Positions 1 through 8,015 of a stretch of DNA of 64,000 nucleotides are shown here, in pieces. Each line of letters opens with the position of its first letter. Position 1 is the first letter of the stretch. A model generated the notes under the pieces. The model did no database searches. It was not told where the DNA came from and worked only from the letters and a program-made list of their open reading frames with translations. Both the position numbers and the translations under genes were made by a program. Location of the stretch: assembly GCF_000373985.1 (NCBI RefSeq), contig NZ_KB893090.1, forward strand, positions 51,964-115,963, written 5' to 3'. Source of the DNA: Desulfobacter curvatus DSM 3379 (lineage in GTDB: Bacteria; Desulfobacterota; Desulfobacteria; Desulfobacterales; Desulfobacteraceae).

Positions 1-2
1 TC

Positions 3-1178
3 TTTTGGCATTATTTACAAGGAAATGACTGGAAGGCCTTGTCTTCCCGGCGTATCCTCTCCGATACCACCCAGGGCTTTTTGACCCCCGGGATTGTCAC
101 CCTGGATATCCCCGGCGATGTTACCAAGGGAAACAACGTCATGGATCCAGACTTGTACTGGTTGCGCGTTTCGGCCCATGGTAACCTGGACACCTTGTGC
201 AGCCTGGCCGGTGTTCATACCCACGGGGCCTATGTGACCCGGTCTGACCTGGGCGACGCGGCCAAAGAGGCGGACGGAGAAAAAAACGGGACCATCATAG
301 AACGGGCAAAGACAGCCCTGCCGGGAATCTCCCGGATTTCCCAGGTCACAGCCTTTTTCGGGGGCAGGCAAAGGGAAACAGATCCCATGACAAAAAATCG
401 GATCCGGGAGCGGTTGCGGCATAAGATGCGGGCCGTCACCCCCTGGGATTACGAGCGGCTGGTGCTGGCTGAATTCCCGGAAGTTTTCAAGGTCAAGTGT
501 TTTACCAACCTATCCTCCCTTGACAAAGAACTGTTTACCCATGATTTTAACCGGAACCTTACCCTGGCCCAAAAGCCGGGGAATGTGTTGGTTGTTCCGG
601 TTGCAGGTCACACAAATGAGGCCATGCCGGAAGGCAAACTTCCCCGGTTGAGCCGGGTGATCCTCGAAAGAATCCGGAAATTTTTGTCCCGTCATGCCTC
701 CCCCTTTGCCAAAATCAGTGTTGAAAATCCGGTATATGAGCGTATCCGGGTCCGGTGCCGGGTGGCATTCGCCGACCGGGAGAATCCGGGCCGGGATATC
801 CGCCGGTTGAACCGGACTTTGTGGGAGTACCTCTCTCCGTGGCATCCGGAAGGGTACGGGGGAAGGTTCGGCTGGCAAATCCGGTCCGAAGATGTCATGG
901 CCCATATCAGCGGCCAGCCCTATGTGAAGGGTTTGACGCGATTTTCCATGCTGAAAATGACGGATAAGACCCGTGGCTGGTACGGACTTTTCGACACCAG
1001 TGATCCGCTCCACACCATAGAGGCGCCTGAACTGATCCAGCCCTTTTATCCCTGGAGCCTTGCCGTGCCGGACACCCGCCACACCATAGAGACGGTGGAT
1101 GTTGCCGTTCCGGAAAAGGGCGAACCGGTAGGTATCAACACTCTTGAAATCGGCACCACATTTATCATTGACCGTTAG
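3..1178 (+). CDS. eCIS baseplate J-like protein (Afp11-like), C-terminal part
   Basis: The frame is open from the left edge, so the gene begins outside the window and only about 392 C-terminal residues are present. The visible part has a DWxxLSS segment, a DTTQGFLTPGIVTLDIP stretch, a DPDLYWLRVSA stretch and the end TLEIGTTFIIDR. These are typical of the large baseplate-J-type proteins of extracellular contractile injection systems and phage-like tails, which build the baseplate wedge. It is followed 44 bp downstream by a fibre-like gene and then by further eCIS genes, which supports the call. The family is recognised from motif pattern and context. The assignment to Afp11 rather than another J-like subunit is inference. 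Confidence 0.75.
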   Translation, partial: FWHYLQGNDWKALSSRRILSDTTQGFLTPGIVTLDIPGDVTKGNNVMDPDLYWLRVSAHGNLDTLCSLAGVHTHGAYVTRSDLGDAAKEADGEKNGTIIERAKTALPGISRISQVTAFFGGRQRETDPMTKNRIRERLRHKMRAVTPWDYERLVLAEFPEVFKVKCFTNLSSLDKELFTHDFNRNLTLAQKPGNVLVVPVAGHTNEAMPEGKLPRLSRVILERIRKFLSRHASPFAKISVENPVYERIRVRCRVAFADRENPGRDIRRLNRTLWEYLSPWHPEGYGGRFGWQIRSEDVMAHISGQPYVKGLTRFSMLKMTDKTRGWYGLFDTSDPLHTIEAPELIQPFYPWSLAVPDTRHTIETVDVAVPEKGEPVGINTLEIGTTFIIDR

Positions 1179-1222
1179 GGCGGACCGGCCGCGGGCCGCA
1201 AGAAATCCATTGGGAAACCACC

Positions 1223-2050
1223 ATGTCCGAACAGACCAGAAGCACCCTGAAAAATTATTTTAAGATCGGCAGAAAACCCTCCCAGGCAGCGTTTGAGGAT
1301 TTAATCGATTCCAGTCTCAATATGATCGATGAGGGAATTCGCAAAACGCCCCAAAGGGGCCTGATCCTCTCCCAGCTGGGGTCAGGCAAACTGCTGACCC
1401 TGGATAAAAAAGATGCGGCCGCCCAAAGCTGGTCGGTGAGCCTGGATGAGGCCAATACCATCGGTATTGGGATCACGGGCGCTCCCCCTGTGGTCCAGCT
1501 CTCCCCAAACGGTGAAATCCGGATCAATGGGGATGCACTGGTGCTCTCTGCCGGCCTGGAAGGTGAGACCCAAAAGACCAACGACTTTAATGTGACCGGC
1601 TGGTCCACATCCACCGGGCGCAGGGGAAATTTCCAGACCAAGGGTATTGCGCCGCCGAAAGCAGACGGGAAATGGCACGATTTGATCAAAGAGATCAGCG
1701 GCTGCCAGTGCTTCGAGGTGATGGCCGGTGCCAAAAATTCCGGGAAAGATAAATATGCCCTCGTCCATGCCATTGCCATGAATGCGGAAAATCCGGAAAG
1801 CATATTCAATCGATATTTTAAACGCTCCAATCTCTTTATCGATTTTTTTCGGTCCAAGAAAAAAATTCGCACGACGCATGCCTATTACAACCAGAAATGC
1901 GACAAGCTCAGACTGCGCTGGGTCACACCGGATCCTGACCAACCCCATCTCTATTCCCTTCAAATTAAAACCAACTGCTGTTACGGCGATGACACGAAAA
2001 TCCGCTATCACATTACCCGGCTGTGGGACGATGGAGTAGCAGTCAGCTAA
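1223..2050 (+). CDS. eCIS/tail fibre-like accessory protein
   Basis: 275 residues. The first 40 residues (TLKNYFKIGRKPSQAAFEDLIDS) match the kind of N-terminal attachment segment seen in small fibre or collar proteins of eCIS and phage-tail loci (LKxYFxTGxxPTxxQFxDLIDS). A middle part rich in short beta-like stretches (residues 60-110) and a C-terminal part with several Cys, Arg and aromatic residues follow; I cannot assign a domain to them. No signal peptide or membrane segment is visible. It sits between two baseplate-J-like genes, so a role at the baseplate or as a short fibre is inferred. The stop codon lies inside a 7-bp repeat array. The start ATG is weakly supported by an upstream purine stretch (aagaaat). 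Confidence 0.55.
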   Translation: MSEQTRSTLKNYFKIGRKPSQAAFEDLIDSSLNMIDEGIRKTPQRGLILSQLGSGKLLTLDKKDAAAQSWSVSLDEANTIGIGITGAPPVVQLSPNGEIRINGDALVLSAGLEGETQKTNDFNVTGWSTSTGRRGNFQTKGIAPPKADGKWHDLIKEISGCQCFEVMAGAKNSGKDKYALVHAIAMNAENPESIFNRYFKRSNLFIDFFRSKKKIRTTHAYYNQKCDKLRLRWVTPDPDQPHLYSLQIKTNCCYGDDTKIRYHITRLWDDGVAVS

Positions 2051-2086
2051 TAGCTAATACCTGAAAGCTGACCGCTGAAAGCTAAA
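2045..2086 (+). repeat. Heptamer repeat array at eCIS gene junction
   Basis: Six consecutive 7-bp units related to AGCTRAT/AGCTGAA fill the 41-bp junction between the fibre-like gene and the second baseplate-J gene. Units include agctaat (twice), acctgaa, agctgac, cgctgaa and agctaaa. The first unit contains the upstream stop codon. No Shine-Dalgarno sequence is visible before the next ATG at 2092. A similar array occurs at 10281-10315. Confidence 0.75.
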
Positions 2087-2091
2087 AAAAC

Positions 2092-4053
2092 ATGATTGAC
2101 AATACACAAGATATTCCTCTCTCCTTTGACCGGTTGCGGGAGATGGGCATTGAAGAGATCCAAAAGCTTTCCGGGAAGATCTGGACTGATTTTAATCTCC
2201 ACGATCCGGGGGTGACCATTCTGGAGCAGCTTTGCTATGCCCTGACCGATCTTGCGTACAGGGTCGATCATGATGTGGCTGACATCCTGACCCGGGAAAA
2301 CGGCTCTATTGACTTTGAGAACCTCGGGCTCTGTCTGCCCGAGCAGATTTATCCCTGCCGGCCTGTAACCATCAATGACTACCGGAAACTGATCCTTGAT
2401 GCAGACCCAGGCATTGATGCCGTCTGGATTGAGCCTGAAACGGACGGTACGGAACAATACCGCATCCGAATCAAACCCGGTGTCTTTGCCAATGGGGATC
2501 AGAACTTTAATAAGAAAGTGGTTGAGACGGTCACCCGGGTGTATCATGAGCACCGCAATCTTTGCGAAAATTTAAGCGCCATATCGGTAGTGGACACCCA
2601 AAAAGTCACCATGTCGGCAACGGTGGATATCCGTGCAGACGTCTCCCCTGAAGCTGTCCTGGCCCGGATTTATTTTGAAGCCTGCAGGCAGATTTCCCCC
2701 TGGCCTGAGTTCAAAACATTCAAGGTACTTGAACAAGCGGGCGTTCCCCTGGCGCAAATGCTTGAAGGGCCGTTGCTTACCCACGGTTTTTTAGATGAAA
2801 GGGACTTCAAAGACAGGGACAGAACCGTAATGAAAGAGGAACTCGGCGCAGTACTCTTATCCGTTGACGGGGTAAAGCAGATAAGAGACCTTACATTTTC
2901 AGCACCGGATAGGTCCAGCTTTTCCCGTTTTGACTACCGCCATGTCCTGGGCCTGCCGGAAAGCTCCCGGGACATTCAGGTGACCCTGCGCAGGGATAAG
3001 ACGGAATTTTCCGTCTCATTCTTTGAGTTTACCTACGAACTGGAACGGCTGTTCGGCACCCATACACAGGTTAGAACACGGTGCAAACGCATTGCATCAA
3101 ACCTGCCGCCCCCCCAGGGCAGATACCGGGATATCATACGGTATTATTCAATCCAGAACCATTTTCCTAATGTATATGGGATCAATTCATTTGGGGTCCC
3201 GTCCTCGGAGAGTGCTGAACGGAAAAGTGATGCCCGCAATTTAAAGGCCTATCTTCTTCTGTTTGAACAGGTGATGGCTGATTTTTTAAACACCCTTCAC
3301 CACCTTCCCGATCTTCTTAGTCTTGATACCGGTATGGATCCGGGTGCCTGGTACAAGCCTTTGCGGGAGGATGTCATTCCCAACGGCCACAGGCTCTATT
3401 CCGATGACCCGGGCATTGATGAGGCCTTTGGGGCGGCAGTGAGATCCCAGGTGGATTTTGATGATATGAAAAACAGGGTGTTTGACATTCTCCTGGCCCT
3501 GTACGGGGAATCCCTGACCCAGCCCAATGTGACGGATGAACAGCAGCGGATCAAAAACAAGGCCGGGTTTTTAAAGCAGATCCCAAAGATCAGCCGGGAC
3601 CGCGGCGGGGCAGCCGATATCCTGGCCCCTTTGGGCGGAAACAATATCAGCGGCCTGGAACATAAGGCCCGGATTCTGGCTAACCTGGCTCCCGGGGTGA
3701 AGCTGTATCTGGTGGAGCATATTCTGCTGCTCCCACGGGATCGTAAGGCGAAGGCCGATTTGCCCCAGGATCTGCCCCCTGATTTTTTTTCCAATCGTGT
3801 CAGCGTTGTGTTCAGCAACGCGGACGTTGACGATGCCCAGGGAATGGCGCAGCTCAAGCAGGCTTTTGACCTGAACTGCCCGGCCCATATCCTATGTGGA
3901 TTTTACAGGTTGGGGGCAGACCTTATGGTGGAATTTGAACAACGTCATAACGCATGGGCCAAAGCCATCATAGACAAAGACGCCAGGGACAGGGACTCCC
4001 TTAGTGCCGATCTGATAAAATTTTTGGTGTCTGTGGAAAGTTCGGCCCGTTGA
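2092..4053 (+). CDS. eCIS baseplate J-like protein (Afp12-like)
   Basis: 653 residues. Residues 20-60 contain SGKIWTDFNLHDPGVTI followed by LEQLCYALTDLAYR, a hallmark of one of the two baseplate wedge subunits of eCIS (IWTDYNxHDPGITILE). The long body is mixed alpha/beta without membrane segments. The protein is expected to be a cytoplasmic assembly component that joins the baseplate hub to the sheath. The ATG at 2092 is preceded only by the heptamer array and an A-run, so its ribosome binding site is unusual. The stop overlaps the TTG start of the next gene (TTGA), indicating translational coupling. Family membership is well supported by the motif and neighbours; the Afp12 label is by analogy. 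Confidence 0.75.
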   Translation: MIDNTQDIPLSFDRLREMGIEEIQKLSGKIWTDFNLHDPGVTILEQLCYALTDLAYRVDHDVADILTRENGSIDFENLGLCLPEQIYPCRPVTINDYRKLILDADPGIDAVWIEPETDGTEQYRIRIKPGVFANGDQNFNKKVVETVTRVYHEHRNLCENLSAISVVDTQKVTMSATVDIRADVSPEAVLARIYFEACRQISPWPEFKTFKVLEQAGVPLAQMLEGPLLTHGFLDERDFKDRDRTVMKEELGAVLLSVDGVKQIRDLTFSAPDRSSFSRFDYRHVLGLPESSRDIQVTLRRDKTEFSVSFFEFTYELERLFGTHTQVRTRCKRIASNLPPPQGRYRDIIRYYSIQNHFPNVYGINSFGVPSSESAERKSDARNLKAYLLLFEQVMADFLNTLHHLPDLLSLDTGMDPGAWYKPLREDVIPNGHRLYSDDPGIDEAFGAAVRSQVDFDDMKNRVFDILLALYGESLTQPNVTDEQQRIKNKAGFLKQIPKISRDRGGAADILAPLGGNNISGLEHKARILANLAPGVKLYLVEHILLLPRDRKAKADLPQDLPPDFFSNRVSVVFSNADVDDAQGMAQLKQAFDLNCPAHILCGFYRLGADLMVEFEQRHNAWAKAIIDKDARDRDSLSADLIKFLVSVESSAR

Positions 4054-7000
4054 ACGGTAATCATAAAATCAGAACCCTTGGCGTTCATACCCGTTTTGAT
4101 TCGGAAACCGTGGCAATGGAGCGCCAGAAAGCGCTTACCGTTTTTGCAGGGGACCGCTTGCCACGGATTATGGAAGAGGTGTTTAACGCCCATTCAAGGC
4201 CAGGTCTTATCCGCAGGTTTGGCAGGGTTGAGCTTGACCTATGCGTGATTCCCGGGGATGAATTCCCGGACGGTATTGAGGAGCGATTACGTCAGAAGCT
4301 TGAAGATTTTCTTGATAATCATCCGGTGCTTCCGGAACCTGTCTTGTCTGCGGGATCTTCGCGGCAGCTGGCTTCCGGGTTGGCCGAAGAAGAGACGATT
4401 CTTTATTTTCTTGAAAACGGGAGACTTCCCTGGCACGGATCATTTTCTAATGTAGGGGATATGGTCGCTTCCCTTGAGACGCGACTGGAGACCGGGGCGG
4501 TTTCTTTCATCAACTGCCTTAAAGATGCTCCGGATATGAAAAATATGGTGAAGCGTCTGACCCGTCAGTTCCCTGAAGCCATCATTGAAAAAATCCTGGA
4601 AAGGGCCGTTCCGGGCAGGGGAAGGTTGACCCGGGAGGTCATCCGGCGGTTGGATGCGTTCTATGCGGTCGGGACCGGTGGACAGGCCGGAAAAGATTCC
4701 AGCAAGAGGCTCGACATTGTTCAGAACATAAAGAATCACGTCTGGGAACATATGTTGCTCATTACCCTGGGGGGGGCTGGTATATTTCCGAAACTCCTGA
4801 AGCTGGTATTACCGCAACATGCCTCTCCGGAAGCCCGGCAAAAAATTTTCAGGATTCTCCGGCACTTGCCTGGATCCAGTGCCGTGGCTTTGGCAGGGGT
4901 GGACCCTCTCCATCCGGATACTTCGCCCATTTCCCCTTCCTTTTGGGCCGAGAAGATTCAAAATGCTTTCCAAAAATCCGGGAGAAAATCAGACCGTGTG
5001 GCGGATCCGGATTTCCCCCGTATCAGGCGAGAGGACATCCTGCGCGGCTTTGGATCCCTGGTAGACGACACCCAAGACAAGTTGGAAACGGCTCTGAGAC
5101 CCTCCCCGGTTCCTATGTCTGTTCAGCGGGAGAAAATCGGGAGGGAACGGGAACTCCATCAAGTCATTACGAATCGTTCTTTGAGCAATGGCGGCCCGGG
5201 TAAGCATATATCTGAAGGCCAAATGGTCTCGCCTGCCAAAGGCAAACCCGTTAAGGAATCCTCAAGGAAAGAAGTGGCAAATGGTGCAGACGAGTCGGAT
5301 GATAGAGCCTGGGCCAAGGTTGGGAACACCATCTCAAGAAATGAAATCACCAAGGATAGGGTAGATACTGGAGTAGTCGGTTCGTCAATGGAAAATATTG
5401 TCAGACCGAGTCATGTTGATTCCCGGGGAGAAAATCTGGATTCATACCTTCTGGACGAGGCCGTTCCCAGCACCACGGTTCAGAAAGATGATGCCACAGA
5501 GAGACCGGAGTTGTTCCAATCAGGTGCTGGCCGTCATTCCTTTTGGTCCGAGACAATTCAAGCTGCTCTCCAAAAATCCGGGAGAAAATCAGGCCGTGTG
5601 GCCGATCTGGGTTTCCCCCGGATCGGGCGGGAGGACATCCTGCGCGGCTTTGACTCCTTGGCAGATGATATTCAGGTCAAACTGGAAATGGCCTTGAAAC
5701 CCTACCCGGTTCCAGTGTCTGTCCAGCAAGAAGACACCATAGGAGACCGGGAACCCCATCAAGCCATTACGAATCGTCCTTTGGGCAACGGCCCGGGCAA
5801 GCATACATCTGAAGATCAAATAGTCTCGCCTGCCAGAGGAAAATCCGTCAGAAAATTCTCCGGAGAAGAAGCGGCAAACGGGGCAGACGAGTCGGATAAT
5901 AGAGTCCGGGCCAAGGCTGGGAACACCACGTTAAGCAATGAAATAACCAAGGGCAGGACTGATACGGTAATGACCGGTCCGTCAATGGAAAACATTGCCG
6001 GGCCGAGTCATGGAGATTGTTGGGATGGGAACCTGAATTCAGGCCTTTTGGACGAGGCCGTGCCCAGTCCCACCGTTCAAAAAGATGAAATCACGGAGAA
6101 TCCGGTACTGTTTCAGTCAGACGTTGGCAGTCCTTTTGTCAGGTGCGGGGAAACCGGTTATAAAGTATACCTTCAGTGGATACAGCGCCTTTTGGACTGC
6201 CTTGGAGGGATGGCGGATGAGGATGCGTCTGCCTGTCCGACAGGGGATGCTTTGTCGGTGATTGGGGATATGATCTTTGAAGCTGCAGCCTCTACGCCGG
6301 AACCCGAGATGCTCCTGGCAGAGTTGTCGTCCATGGTTGCCGAACAGATGACCGGGGGAACAACGTCGTCTAAGAAGACGGGCCGGATGTCGGTTAACGC
6401 GCTGACCGGAAAATTTCTATATGGAGTAGATCCCCTGAAGGCCAAGGTCCATGGGGACGACAGACCGGACGAACCGGTGTCTGCCTTCAGCCGAAATTTT
6501 GCAGGCAAAGCTCTGGAAAACCTGCGCATGGGTACTCTCTGGCAGATTATTCTTTCAGAAACCTGGAGCCGGATTCTTACTTCCGGTCTGTCACCGGGCT
6601 TTTCCGAACCGGATAGCACTTCTGATAAAAAGGCCTCTTATCTCGCTGTGATGGACAGTGTTTTGGCTCTGTCACCGGAAAAAAGGGAGCCGTTTTTAAT
6701 CCGGGTTCTGTTCAGGTTTGCAGAACGCATGCAGCTTCCCATTGCCCCTTTTCCAGACCTTCCTGGTCCAGAGGCCCAAAGCAGGGCCGCTGATAAGCCG
6801 AAAGCCGGCAAAACCATTTTTAAAGCCCCGGAAACTGATATGGATTCCGGCCCGGCCCTGGGACAGGCACTTAACTTTAGGAAGGCAGATCGTTTACTTC
6901 CGGACCCAGGACAAGAAGCCGGGAATGCCCCCTTGGATTCGAAACACAGCATTCGCACCCTCTTTGAAAAATGGAGCGAATTGTTTCAGAATCCGGCGGT

Positions 7001-7967
7001 GCAAAAAAATATAAGATCGACCCTTAACCTGGAAGAGGTCTGGGGTGTGGTTCAGGTAATACTTCATTGGAAGATCCGGGAAAGAGGCCTTGAAACCGAT
7101 TGGGAGAAACTTAAATCAGATGCCTGTGTCCAACTGCGGAAATCCCCTGATGACAAGCAAGATGACGACCGGGATCTGTTGGCGGGTAAATTGAGCCTGA
7201 TTTTGAAAAGCGGACCTGATCCCAAAGCGTTTTTGCTTCGGATACTGACAGGGCTTGTATCCGGTGATCCTCATCAAGAGCATGGTTCCGGAGAGAATCC
7301 AAACTCATCTGTTCCGGGGCACAGAAAATTGGGGCATCCACCGGCCGAGAACAACTTGGAAAAAGTTGGTGATTCCCGGCCCACAGGTAAGCCGTCCGGA
7401 GATCCGCGTGTGACGGCAATGGGAACACATTCAGCCGTAGCTTCCCGGAAATGGGATAGTAAATCGGAACCTATTTTTGTTGAAAATGCCGGGATGGTTC
7501 TTGCCGGACCTTATCTGTCCATGCTTTTCAATAAGCTGGATCTGCTTGAGGATAAAGCGTTCAAATCCCGTTATGCCGCTGAAAAAGCTGTGCATATACT
7601 GGAGTACATGGTCACAGGTGAGCAGTCGGCACCGGAATACCGGCTGATGTTGAACAAACTGCTCTGCGGGATGGAACCGGACCGGCCCATTCATCAGCTT
7701 TTTTTGCTGGAGAAAGCGCAAACAGACCTGACCCGGGAACTGATCCTCAGCATGATCGCCCACTGGAAAGTTCTGGGGAAGACATCCGTCGAGGGATTCA
7801 GGCAATCATTTTTGACCCGGGAAGGCCGGTTGGAGGCGACCGAGGATGCCTGGTCCTTGGTCGTGGCACCTAAACCCTTTGATATGCTTCTTGACCGTAT
7901 CCCCTGGACTTTTTCGCCCATCCGTCTTCCCTGGATGGATCGAGTCCTTCATGTCCACTGGCGCTAA
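4050..7967 (+). CDS. eCIS tape-measure protein (CIS_TMP/Afp14-like)
   Basis: 1305 residues. The N-terminus (residues 8-75) has the pattern of contractile-injection-system tape-measure proteins: an FDSE segment, then RLPRIMEEVFNAHS and RRFGRVELDLCVIPGD. Proteins of this family are thought to run inside the tube and set its length. The start is a TTG overlapping the upstream stop. Residues about 298-690 hold a tandem duplication of roughly 200 residues rich in Gly, Pro, Ser, Asp and Lys, probably disordered. Later parts are helical (residues 700-850, 960-1060, 1140-1305), with the C-terminus ending near PWMDRVLHVHW. No membrane segments are seen. Function is inferred from family and position. 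Confidence 0.8.
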   Translation: MNGNHKIRTLGVHTRFDSETVAMERQKALTVFAGDRLPRIMEEVFNAHSRPGLIRRFGRVELDLCVIPGDEFPDGIEERLRQKLEDFLDNHPVLPEPVLSAGSSRQLASGLAEEETILYFLENGRLPWHGSFSNVGDMVASLETRLETGAVSFINCLKDAPDMKNMVKRLTRQFPEAIIEKILERAVPGRGRLTREVIRRLDAFYAVGTGGQAGKDSSKRLDIVQNIKNHVWEHMLLITLGGAGIFPKLLKLVLPQHASPEARQKIFRILRHLPGSSAVALAGVDPLHPDTSPISPSFWAEKIQNAFQKSGRKSDRVADPDFPRIRREDILRGFGSLVDDTQDKLETALRPSPVPMSVQREKIGRERELHQVITNRSLSNGGPGKHISEGQMVSPAKGKPVKESSRKEVANGADESDDRAWAKVGNTISRNEITKDRVDTGVVGSSMENIVRPSHVDSRGENLDSYLLDEAVPSTTVQKDDATERPELFQSGAGRHSFWSETIQAALQKSGRKSGRVADLGFPRIGREDILRGFDSLADDIQVKLEMALKPYPVPVSVQQEDTIGDREPHQAITNRPLGNGPGKHTSEDQIVSPARGKSVRKFSGEEAANGADESDNRVRAKAGNTTLSNEITKGRTDTVMTGPSMENIAGPSHGDCWDGNLNSGLLDEAVPSPTVQKDEITENPVLFQSDVGSPFVRCGETGYKVYLQWIQRLLDCLGGMADEDASACPTGDALSVIGDMIFEAAASTPEPEMLLAELSSMVAEQMTGGTTSSKKTGRMSVNALTGKFLYGVDPLKAKVHGDDRPDEPVSAFSRNFAGKALENLRMGTLWQIILSETWSRILTSGLSPGFSEPDSTSDKKASYLAVMDSVLALSPEKREPFLIRVLFRFAERMQLPIAPFPDLPGPEAQSRAADKPKAGKTIFKAPETDMDSGPALGQALNFRKADRLLPDPGQEAGNAPLDSKHSIRTLFEKWSELFQNPAVQKNIRSTLNLEEVWGVVQVILHWKIRERGLETDWEKLKSDACVQLRKSPDDKQDDDRDLLAGKLSLILKSGPDPKAFLLRILTGLVSGDPHQEHGSGENPNSSVPGHRKLGHPPAENNLEKVGDSRPTGKPSGDPRVTAMGTHSAVASRKWDSKSEPIFVENAGMVLAGPYLSMLFNKLDLLEDKAFKSRYAAEKAVHILEYMVTGEQSAPEYRLMLNKLLCGMEPDRPIHQLFLLEKAQTDLTRELILSMIAHWKVLGKTSVEGFRQSFLTREGRLEATEDAWSLVVAPKPFDMLLDRIPWTFSPIRLPWMDRVLHVHWR
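4941..6137 (+). repeat. Tandem duplication inside tape-measure gene
   Basis: Copy 1 covers about 4941-5540 and copy 2 about 5541-6137, with an offset of 600 bp at the left end and 597 bp at the right end, so the frame is kept. Of the first 60 bases, 7 differ; divergence increases further in. In protein terms both copies carry KSGRKS, PRI-REDILRGF, ANGADES, GPGKH and LDEAVPS blocks in the same order. Confidence 0.9.
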
Positions 7968-8015
7968 GCGCTTGCTGCAGATATCCCAAACCAAATCTAA
8001 ACAGGAACATGATTC

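Noticed and set aside
39..1178. A complete gene starting with TTG at 39
   Set aside because: The frame is open to the left edge and homologous sequence starts before 39, so the gene is cut by the window.
2045..2086. CRISPR-like array
   Set aside because: Units are 7 bp with no spacers and no cas gene nearby.
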